From Siderastrea siderea (Eukaryota; Cnidaria; Anthozoa; Scleractinia; Rhizangiidae), in assembly GCA_964030785.1 (NCBI GenBank), contig OZ034971.1, positions 37,934,304 to 37,998,303 of the forward strand: DNA of 64,000 nt, read 5' to 3'. Shown here piece by piece: positions 49,901 through 61,900 of this stretch. A program made the position numbers and the translations under genes. The notes beneath the pieces are model-generated. The model ran no database searches. It was not told where the DNA came from and saw only the letters and a program-made list of their open reading frames with translations. The stretch's first letter is position 1, and the number at the start of each line of letters is the position of its first letter.

Positions 49901-52900
49901 CTCCCTGGAAGAAAAAAATACCAAAGCTCTTAAAGGGCTAATCAGACATACCCTTAAATAGGCTGCGGAAACAGAGGAGAATCCAGTTATGAAAGTACCA
50001 AGTCAGGTTTTACTTACTGTCTTCGTGCCTCTATTGTTGCATTCACCAAACTGAAAAGAAAATGACCTTGGTTAACAAAATGACTTTTGCCTTTGTACAC
50101 ATTTATTTGGTTGCAGGAAAGACATCACTTTTAGAGATTAGGTGCTTATGCATCACACATTTTGAACTATATTTGGTGTACGAGCACTGCATTCCAATAA
50201 ATAAAAAAATAAATAAATAAATGAATGAATGAATGAATGAATGAACGAACGAACGAATGAATGAATGAATGGATGGATGGATGGATGGATGGATGGATGG
50301 ATGGACTGATGGATGGATGGATGGATGGATGGATGGATGGATGGATGGATGGATGGATGGATGGATGGATGGATGGATGGATGGATGGATGGATGGATGG
50401 ATGGATGGATGGATGGATGGATGGATGGATGGATGGATGGATGGGTGGGTGGATGGATGGTTGGTTGGATGGATGGATGGCTGGATGGATGGATGGATGG
50501 ATGGCTGGATGGATGGATGGATGGATGGATGGATGGAAGGATGGATGGATGGATGGATGGATGGATGGATGGATGGATGAATGAATGAATGAATAAATAC
50601 AAAAAAAAAAAGATAAAAGATATGGCGCGAATTATTGAGCCATGCACGGTCTGCCGATATCACGCTTCATAACTTACAGACGCCTCCTACGCAGAATAAA
50701 ATAAAAGAGGCCTCTAAACAGTCGAACACCAGACCAAGCATATGCGCATCTCATTTGAAGAAAAATTTCGATCAACACCGAACTAAAACTAAGAGATTTG
50801 CGGACACTTTTATCAACAAGAGTAGCTCTACGGCAATGTATTCATGATTGCATTTCAGATTTTCAATTACAACATAGTCATTCGTAATGTATTTTACTGT
50901 CAGCTTAGGATAGTTCTTAGAATTAAGTACTTTGTGAAGTTGCGCAATTCAGTTTACTCTGCATAGTAACTTAATAAAACCCAGTCCAGTCCAGTTGAGA
51001 GGAGCAGGTAGCCGTACGCAGGCAACACATAAACAACATTTTGAAACTTTAAGCTTTGTGGAACTTAAAAAAGATGCTTTGGTAATATTTTGGGTATAGC
51101 GCCTCTGCGAGCGCATGTGTGCGACAAGCACGCGATATCTTTAGGTGGCTCCTTCTTTCGAGTAGAATTACTTTTATTCGATTGACAAAGAAGAATGAAC
51201 TTAAGACCACAAAGCAATGTTTAAAGTGAATCAAACTCTTCTAGAAGTACTCACTCATCGAATGGAATTGTCTCTGTTGATTTTCCAAGTTTCGTCATCC
51301 TAAAAGAATAAGCAGACAGACAAATAAGTACAAAAACAAAAAATCCACATCAAAACGCTGAGTTTTCACGCAGTTCTATTTACAATAATAGCGGCTACGA
51401 GTTTTGCGTGCCAAAATCAATATTTGAACAAGATACGGGAAAAAGAAAAAAAAAGAGCATGGTGCTCAGAGCTGACTAACATGTTTTCCATGCTAAAGAA
51501 ATGCCAAGGAAAACTGGATTGCTTAATCCACGAGATGTTGTTCATTCGTGAAACAAGACCGAAACTGAAAACACAGTCAGACTTAATTCGCGCGAAAGTT
51601 TTTATTTAGCATTTTGTTGCACGCTCAACTTTTGACACCCTTGAACGCTTAATTAAGAAGAGCCTATTATAGTTCTATCGCAAGTGTTAATTTATTCTGA
51701 CACATTAGGAGTATAAATTAACCTACAACAACCGTTATTTTTTAAAACTTGATAATGGGAGTCACCATGACTTCGAAACGTCGTTGTATTTTTCCGCTGA
51801 TTTTTATTGTTAAAACAAACAAACAAATAAACAAGAAAACCAAAAAAGGAAAACGAAACAAGCAAACAAAAACGTCAGGAATAAGAAACGGGGTGACATA
51901 CCTTTCAACTTTAGACTGGTTTGCAAGAGAAAGAAAAAAGTAGAATTAAAATAAAATCGATTTGCAAGACAAAACACTACACAAAAAATAAAACAATATC
52001 AGAAAAGAAATAACTGCTTAAAAATAAAAATCTGCCTATACATCTCAAGATTGAAAGTGTGCGGAGTTTATTTTTAACCCATTAGTCTCTGGATCAGTGA
52101 GTCGGTGGATCTCGTTCTATTCATAGTTCTTAACGTAAAGAATGCATTCAGGCATATTGAAAGAAGATCTTGCGGTTATCTCTCCAAACGATGCTTGCAT
52201 CACACCAAGATAGTGCTAACTCTGTGCGTCCTCCCCTAATCATACGATGTGTAGGGTCCTTCATCTGCCCCGTTGAATTACTAGGGACCTTTAGAAACGT
52301 TTAAGTCTTGGACGTCACGAAAGAGAACTGGAAGTCAGTTGTTTACCTTTGTAGAGTGTTCCGACAATAGCGTGCCTCGCCACGAACCTGACATACTATG
52401 AGAACTGAACCATTTGTGATACGTGTGTAAGTTATATAAATCGCGAAAATGAGGTATTCGTGGACGAGATAACCGCGTCTTATTTCACAAGCGCCTTCGC
52501 TATAGACTGTGAGGAGTCGTTGTTTTTGTTCCAGGGCCCAGTTGTTCAAGGAGTGGATAACACTATCTACCGGATAAATCGCTATCCAGCGGAAAAATAT
52601 TAACAAAACAAAGTACACTATCCACTGGATAGTGTTTATCCGGTGGATAGAGTTATCCATTCTTTGAACAACCGGGCCCAGGATGGTCGAGCGCGTGCGA
52701 AGAATCGGAAATAGTCCGATCCGAGTGGCGTAGTCCCAAGAATAAAAATTACCGCTAGCAGTCCACCTCTCCTCTTAGGAGCAACTCGGGACGTTGTTCT
52801 TATTCAATTCGTTTATGATTATGGAAAGACGTGAATTGGACGACGCAAGACTATCACGTATTTTCTCTCAAATAAACGCCCCAATGCTCTTAAGAACAAC

Positions 52901-55900
52901 TCGGACGGTGTTCGTATTGCCGTTTATGATCATGGTAAGACGTCAATTAAACAAGGCAAGACGGATATGTATTTCCTCTCAAACAAACAACCTATATCGT
53001 CCCTCTACAGCCAGCTTGACTTAGAGTATCAGCAAATTGTTGGGAAAATTAACATAATGTTGGGGTGGGAGAAAGGGATCTCAGTGATCAACTATTATAC
53101 TACCGAGGAAGAGGGCAATTAGCAACCCCCCTCGTCGCGTCTTTTGAACGTTTTGGAATCTGGAGATTTTGCACCATCAAGATGATGTTTGGAGACAGAC
53201 CTTTCTTTTCTAGTTCTTGGCCCTTCTTTACGCACATGAAAGTTAGGAAAAACATAATTTCTCAAACCATTTAATACAATTAGCACTACAGGAAAGTGCC
53301 ACAGCCCACTGGAGAGCTTTGACACAAATGTGCACACTGTAGAATTTCGTCCACAGACTAAAAAACTCTTACCACTTTGTGCAGTTGATGAGCACCCACA
53401 GACTCAACCACCTTGTTTGCATAATAAACAGTACCTCAGTAGCTTTCATTTGAATGGTCGAACTTGCGAATTTTATTCACGGACTCAAACAGTGTATTGT
53501 AAACGCCAGGCATGAAACACGTTTTTCTCTGGAAGCGAGAGGGAAAGGTTCGGGAAAACTGGGAGAAAGCCTACAGTCATCACATCTCATACATACCAAG
53601 TAGCAGACAAGTGATATTTGGCCGCAAGGGGAATTAAATGGCATATCACGATCTGACACCACAGATGTGACAGGAAACTGCTGAACAGGAGTACTGTTGT
53701 CTGTGTGCGACCAACGACCCTCGAACTGATCCTAAAAAGCAAAAAGCAACAACTAATTACTGGATACTTAAAGCCCGATTTACCTTAGCAAAAATGGGAA
53801 ATTCATTTTTTTATTAAAGGACGATTACAAATGAACGTTGATAGTAGTTAACAGTAGTAAATGAACGTTCATATAAGTACAAGATGCGAGTAGTAGTTCA
53901 AGTTTATCCTTGGTTCAATTTCTATTTTCTTTTGCTTTATATTCATTAATAACAATAATAATTTAGAACTTATATAGCGCATTTTCTATATGAGTATAAT
54001 CAAATGCGCTTTACAAGCAGGAGAATTGGAATTTGGAAATGTTGGTTCTTATGGAGGGAAATTCATAAGAACCAACCAGAGAACCCGAAGAAAAACCCTC
54101 GGAGCAAGGACGAGAACCAACAACAAACTTAACCCACGTATGACACAGGGACCGAGAATCGAACCCGGGCCACATTGGTGGCAGGCGAGTGCTCTCACCA
54201 CTGCACCATTCCCGCTCCCCCTGCTCATTATCATATATTAACATAAAAAAAAAAGAACAAAGGAAAATAAAAATTGTACCAAGGATAAAATTGAGCTACA
54301 ACTTATACAAACAACTTTTGTGACCAGAAGTAGTCTTCGTTATTTTTCTTTTTTCCACGTCACAGCCAAAGTCTTGCAGGCTACCAATCTTGCTGTAATG
54401 CCTGCTATGACATACAGCTATTTCAATTGACGTTGTCAGATGAAAATTTAGGCCTACGCGACAAGACCGCAGGGTAATATGGGATTTTTATGCCTAAGTT
54501 CACCAAAATCAGTAGTACCTTGCTTGCCGTACAATAGCAAAGGATATGGAAGAGTTTTTACAGCATAAACATGGGTACACGTGGAGCACGTACATGGTAT
54601 GCAAATTAGAAGTAGGAAAAACAGCATCATGAAAAATATGGAACATGAATTTTTGCACTTCAAGGCAAGAACTAACAACCGAAAATGGAAAGCCAAATTA
54701 GGATTGCCGCTGACAATAATCGGATGGTGCCAATTTATTACTTGTACTAAGAAAATGAAAGTTCCTGATCAACTTCTGACACCCATTAAACTAAGTCTGA
54801 TTTGCAACTACCCACACTACCCTTCGGTCTTGTCGCGTAAGTTTGAGTCGGATCCGACAACCTTAATTGAAATAGCTGTATACCCAGGTATTATAACGCC
54901 AGAGCTAATTTTACAATAACTGAGCGAATACTCGCGCGCTGCTTGGCTAATTTTTATTGTCAGTAAGAGTACAGACGGATGAAACACGTAAAGCTGACGC
55001 AATCAGCAAAAATTTTGTCTAACTTTTCAGCGCTGTATTCCTGTGAGGCGAGAATTGTACCACAAATCTAGTGAGTCTTCGATGAGGAAATCATCTAAAA
55101 TTTATGGGTTAAAACTGAAGAAACCATTGCAACCTTAGAGCGGAAAGATGAGCACGTTTATTGAGGATTCACACCTGAAAATCGACGGTGAGCAGGAATT
55201 TGTGCTGTCCAATTTTTTCTTGTACTACAAGGCTGTGATTCTCCGAATTACAGCGATGAAATTCAGATTCTGCGGCAATTGCATCTTCCATTGACTCTTG
55301 CATTTCGTTTCTTCGTTTGAAAATCAGTTTTGGCTTTTTGTCATTGTAAAAAACAAATTGGCGTCAGTTTTTATGCGTCTGTCCTCTTACTGATGATAAA
55401 ATTCGTCGTAACATTGTCAAAGTTTGACAATGTTATGACGAAATTTATCATCAATAAGACGACAGACGCATAAAAAACTGACGTCAATTTCTTAACTAGA
55501 GACCATTGCAAACTTCAGCTGCTGTGCTCTTTCTCCATGGGTGTCTACACCTTCACAGCGGTCTAACGTGTGACGCGTGCGCAGTTCTCGCCATGATTTT
55601 ATAAAGGAAAGTGCAAACAAATGTCGAATATTTCACTTTAACTGCAAAACTTAACGCCGTTTCTGAAAACTTAAGATCTTTACGTTGAGTATGTGTTTAA
55701 AATGAAGTGACTGTCATACTGAAGTTTTGCCGGCGTGAAATTCGGTTTGCAGAGACATGTTATGAAAACTTTGCGCTCGTAAACGTTTGAAGAGATTCAA
55801 ACTACAAGCCTCAGAAAGACCGGAAGTGACGTAACTTTTTACGTTTGACAGCTGTGACGTACACAGCACAGTGGGATTGTAGTAAGCTACAGGCACGTAT

Positions 55901-58900
55901 CTTCCTTCATTATCGTCAAATTCACTCAAAATACACAAAATAACAAACCATGATTTTGAGATCTCCATAGTTGACAGTTGCCATGGCAATCATGGGGCGA
56001 TCCCTTGCGGGGTGTACCGCAAATCGCAGGGACTCTTGGGTGAGGTCTTTAGGGGACTCTCCTAATAGACGACCATTGTCATCAGGAAGCTTAAACATGA
56101 GTTCCTTGAACATGCTGTGGAAAAAAAAACATTCGTAACTTTGCGTACGCTCTTTATCTCACACAAGCTAATTCAGCGCGAACAAGACAGTTTTAAACAA
56201 GTAGAATAAAAAAATCAAGTCAGCGATTCAGCGCAAGCAACCGCTCGCGTCACATTAGTTGTTGATCAAATTCCGCTGTTTTCACCTGTAGACTTTTTCG
56301 CTGACATGGTGTTCGAAAGGGATGGGAACAAGGCGCCCTGTTCGCCCACACCAATAAATTACTTTATGCATGTTACACGAGTTAAAAACAAACAATAATT
56401 CAGATTCCAGTTTCGAGTTTACCAAAAGCGCTGAATAAAAATACAAAACACGCACAGTTTTTGTAAGTCTCCATCTGAAGCAAAATATGCAAAAATACCA
56501 TCCAGGGAAGTCCTTATTTCTAAAACAGTAAATAGAAAAATACACAGCGTTGCGAATAGTTCATTTTCTCGCTGGTTCTCGTGAACATTTGACCTCAGGT
56601 TGAAACTAACCCTATGCAAATGCGTCTTCTTTCTTTTTATTCAGCGGTTAGTGGTTAAACAGAACGTTAATTTTACAAACAATTACTTTGCCTTTAATTA
56701 CCAAGATCACACTACCTTAAAGACACAGTTTAAGTTACAGTGGCCGTTTACTGTGTTATAAAAACCACCCAAAAGGACTCAATTCCAAAGGGACATTAAC
56801 AGATTCAGTATCTGTTCAAAATTCCAAAGAAACAGATTCTGAGACTGGTACTTTTGTTGTGAATAAATTCTGAAAGTGGTCTATCTTTAGTATTGTACTG
56901 TCAACTTGGATTAACATTTTCACAGTTGATGACTATAATGATGTATATCATTCAGTCAGCCAGCCAGCCAGCCAGCCAGACAGTCAGTCAGTCTGTTAAT
57001 CCGTCATCGATTGTCAATCTCGCAAAGTTCTCACCCAGGCTTCTTATCCTCTTCCACGACTGCAGAAGCTGGTCGAGATGAAGGAGCTGGAGACGAGGCT
57101 CGACTGTTCGCACCACGTGACACACTTATTGTAATACTCTTCTTGCCACTTGTATTCGTTCCATTTCCTTTCTCGCTGGATTTTTGCTTGTCAAGTTTTG
57201 CCTTTTCCGCCCTCTTTGTTAAATCTCTCTTTGCTGCAGGTGTCGGGGATACTGACTCTGGCCGAGCTTCATTTTCATCCTCTTCCTCTTCCTCCTCCTC
57301 AAATATCTCTGTCTTGAGAAGCTGCCCGTGAAACGCCACGCTGCAGAACGGTGTCGTAGCTGCAAAAAACGATTAAATCAAACTTTGAATCCATGAACTT
57401 GGTTTTACAAATTTTTGAGTTAAAGCGAAATAATTTCCTGTTAGTAGTATTTTATTTTATTTTTTATTAAGCAGTTAAAGGACATTTGTTTATTTTTCTT
57501 TAGCTTGAGGATGTAATCCTTTAGTGTGACTAACCAATGAAAGCTGTTAGACAATAATATTATTCGGTAGTGTTTGTTATGCTGCATAACTTCAATAATT
57601 TGTTTGGCAGTTTTTGACGTTACCTTTCTTACACTCGGGTTTGAATAATCTCAAGTGCAGGTATCTATAGAAAAACAAAAGTAAAATTTACTGGTCAATG
57701 TTGTTATCTTTTCGGGCTACAATACAGTACAATCTACAGAATAAATCAACATATAAACGTCCGCTTGAACGGTTTTAACATTTGTCTTCCCACTCGCTTA
57801 AAATCAGTCAAGTCAAATGTTGAAGTGTTGCATGAACGAGATTGATAATGTCGCCAAAAAATAATGATAATAATAACAAAAACAGTTTGTAACTTGTGTT
57901 GGCTTCAATTTTGATTCAACATCACTTCAACATTTTAACTAGTTGTAACAACGTTGAAAGACCAGTTCAAAAGGGTTCAACGTTTCTTTTAACAAGTTAA
58001 AAATGTTGAAAAAAGCTGAAGCTAAAAACAACAACAACAACAAGAAAAAATTATTGCCTAATCTAAGACACACATACTTATCAAACTCAGGCTCTTGTGT
58101 CCAACATTCCTTATCCGCTTTCACCACAGGTGGAACTGATATGACCAACTGTTGTTTTTCTTCCTCTTCTTCTTCTTCATCATCTGACTGGAAAAACTTC
58201 ACACCCGCATGCTGAATGTAGGATGGGATTAAAAAATCCACAATCAGAATACTATGAAATTCCATATTAAAACTCAGAATTAATATGGATCCCCCCCCCC
58301 AAACATACACACACACACCGAAAAAACAAACAAACAAACAAAGAAACAAATTAAAAAAGCAAAACAACAACATCAGCTAAGGTTTTAAGGTAAAACTTTG
58401 CATCTTCAATTTATCATAGTCGTCTTAAAGGCCCTGACACTCATTTCAGACTATTTTCGTCTCAAGCGAATTGCTCCTTTTCTTTAATGTGGATTTAGAT
58501 AACGAGCAAAAATAATACTTTAAGGATCAGAATGACATTCCTGGAAACAAGGAAAATGACAGACCACACCTTGGGACGGCTGAAAATGGCTTCATCAGCA
58601 AACATTGTTTTACGTTTGTGTTTCACTGGTTTCTCAGCAAACTTCACAGCAGTCTGTTGTCTTTCCTCTTGCTCTTGTTCTTCTTCTGATTCCTCATCGC
58701 TAGACGCACCGAGGAACTTTATACGCGGCCGAGACGCTTTCTTGGGTTCTGTGGTACCATAAAGGAAATGGATTAAAATCCACGCCTTGAATTAACGTTA
58801 CAGCAATTAGACACTCTTGGTAATGCAAAAGTACATTATATTGAAAACTCCAAAGAAGATGATAGACGAATTATAATACGTTGGATGTAAGATATATCAT

Positions 58901-61900
58901 CTTATGGTGATTAGAGAAAGAGGAAGGTTGACCTCGGTCATGCAATGAGTAAACTGTTTTAATTATTCAGCCTTACTTGCTACAAAATGAAGAAAAAAGC
59001 AATCGAGTACACGATATGTCCCCGTTAAGTTCCTCGGGGACTTAACCAATGAATTTTTCTTTTTGGCTTTCAATAGTATTGTTGCTTTACAACTGAAGTC
59101 ATTGGTTGAAAATAGTTTCAACTAGGTAGGTAGCTATAGGTAGGTAGGTAGGTAGGTAGGTAGGTAGGTAGGTAGGTAGGCAGGTAGATAGGCCGGCAGG
59201 CAGGCAGGTAGGTAGGTAGGTAGGTAGGTAGGTAGGTGGGTGGGTAGGTAGGTAGGTAGGTAGGTAGGTGGGTGGGTAGGTAGGTAGGTAGGTAGGTAGG
59301 TGGGTAGGTAGGTAGGTAGGTAGGTAGGTGGGTAGGTAGGTAGGTAGCTATAGGTAGGTAGGTAGGTAGGTAGGTAGGTAGGTAGGTAGGTAGGTAGGTA
59401 GGTAGGCAGGTAGATAGGCCGGCAGGCAGGCAGGCAGGTAGGTAGGTAGGTAGGTAGGTAGGTAGGTGGGTGGGTAGGTGGGTAGGTAGGTAGGTAGGTA
59501 GGTAGGTAGGTAGGTAGGTGGGTAGGTAGGTAGGTAGGTAGGTAGGTAGGTAGGTGGGTAGGTAGGTAGGTAGGTAGGTAGGTAGGTAGCTATAGGTAGG
59601 TAGGTAGGTGGGTAGGTGGGTAGGTAGGTAGGTACGTAGGTAGGTAGGTAGGTAGGTACGTAGGTAGGTAGCTATAGGTAAGTAGGTAGGTAGGTAGGTA
59701 GGTAGGTAGGTAGGTAGGTAGGTAGGTAGGTAGGTAGGTAAAACTTTATTTAAAAAAGGAAAACGCTTGCCAAGTCAATTAACATAATACTAAAAGCTGA
59801 TTTCCACAAGGGGCGTGCGGCTACAACAAAAAGATTAAAGCTACTTAAAACAATGTTTATGGTTGAGATGACTTGAATGGACATCATTCAGGTTGATATA
59901 TCGTATTATAGGGAGCAGCTTTCCTTACGATTTCTTAATTATCTTGAAACAGGAACAAAATTATAAAAGTTTTAAGGGCAAAGAAATAACAAAATAACGG
60001 CCAAAAAAATTCCATCAAATTGGCAGTTTTGACTTCTGGACCGCCATGCTGTTACAAGATTATTAAAAGTTAATGAAATGTTATCCATCGTTTTCCTTGT
60101 AATCCTGCATAAACCAACCCCCTACCCCCCAAACTACTTGTTCTGGTTTGCTGTGTATAATCGCTGTATCCACCTTTTTGTATATTGGCTACCAGTTAAC
60201 ACTATAACATAAGAATAAATGGAAATAAAGGTAGCGAAGTTGTATTAGACCTACCAGCTTTTTCACCCATTGGTGATCGTACAGGTTTTCTGAAAACGAA
60301 AAAGGCAAGACAAAATAACGCATGTGAGCTCTTGAAAAAAGCAAGTCTTGTTATGTTATGTTTTTGTTTTTTCCCCGACCACACGATGAGTCACAGTAAA
60401 TAAAGACACTTTTCTCTCTCCTTTGGCTTTTGTCTGGGTGTTATATCTGTCGCTTGCCAAGTTGAACCTTCAGTGACCAATTGTGACCCAAAATCTTCAG
60501 ACTGTGGATGAAATTCTTAACTGTGCTCATTATTCAAAAGAAATGAACCCTATTTTCATGTGATTACATTAATGCTGCTGCCCTGGAATGAGAAACAAAA
60601 ACCTTGTTTGCGCAAATCAGCTGTTAGGGAACTTAACCGTGAAGATTATTTGTTTTTTTTTGTTTGTTTGCCTCGCCATGCACTTCTATGAAGGGTCAGT
60701 TAGCCGTATAATGAAGCTATACATACTGCTCAGGCGGGATGTCAGGGGTGATGGTTATCCGTGTCGGACTCGGCTTTTGTCGTCTCTCGGGACTCGGACT
60801 TCTCTGTGAAATTCTCGTTAGCTCTGCATCACCGAGACGGTCATCTTCAAAAACGGTACCCCTGTCTCCGTCTACCAAAGGTGAAGGCTTAAAGTGGAAT
60901 TAGGCAAACAAAACTTACATTAATAAGTTGTGTATACACCTGCTTGAAACAACGTTGTCGAGTGAAACGTGTAAACGATGGACAATGCGCCACAGTGGAA
61001 CTCTGGGAAGATGGTACCGGCAAGTTTGTTACTGGGTTTCGTTTCTTGATATTCAAAATATTTATTTTCAAGATAATGTAGGGAGTAAATTACGACATGC
61101 TGAGTTATTATAATGTGCACGTGACTAAGAATGGAGGCAAGAATTCACGCTTTCCGGAACACCATTTTGTCGATGATTTATGCTTTCTACCCGACGTTTT
61201 TTTTTTTTAATTGGGTGTATACATTAATTTTATTAACGACGAGTTATACTTGAATGCGATGGATTTCGTACATTTCAACGATTTTCCCGCACTATAATTG
61301 ATCTGTTTGCAATTTGTATCTGTTTGAGGATTTTAGAAGACCAAGCCAAGCTAACCCAAAGGTCACTAACTGCTACGTCAATGTAGCAAATTACGTTAAT
61401 CTTTCGCAAACACTTAACTGCAATAACGTTGTCATACAAAAATGGAAAAGCCAAATAAGCCATGCAAATTACATTCTTAGATTTAAATAATTCGAAAAAT
61501 ATGGGCTACGGTGTAATACTTCAATTTGATATAGAGCAATTTTTTTGATACGGAGCAATTTCCTACATGTAAATAAGACACCTTATATTTTAAGTCAAGG
61601 TATCATGAACATTACTACATGTAAGTGTTACCGGTTTGTCTCCACTTGTTCCCCCAAGTGATTCTCTCATGACTCTCTTAGCTGCTGTGTCTCTTTGCAT
61701 GCTTCTTTTGCGAATGAATTCCAGCTCACGCTCACTCTTCTGCTTTTCACGTTCTGAAATAAAAGAAAAAAACTCTTCACGATGCCAAAGATGCGAAAGA
61801 ATGCGTGTAGGTCAACAATTGAAAAAAGCACACGTGAACCCTAATACTTTCTCTTGCCACAAGGAAGTTCAAGGCAGTATTCGTGCAACTTGTCCCGTAA

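Noticed and set aside
50103..50663. Long open frames of (IHPS)n / (WMDG)n across the tetranucleotide array on both strands
   Set aside because: Frames exist in several registers on both strands because the 12-base codon cycle of a stop-free tetranucleotide is always open; no start context or domain.
54454..54919. Opposing 80- and 112-residue frames at 54454-54919
   Set aside because: No domain, no phase-compatible splice sites with the host exons, and both strands are open, as in random AT-rich DNA.
57939..58373. A 144-residue minus-strand frame across 58000-58300
   Set aside because: Only its middle (58211-58078) has splice sites and fits the host-gene phase; the rest is intron with poly-CA/AAAC sequence.
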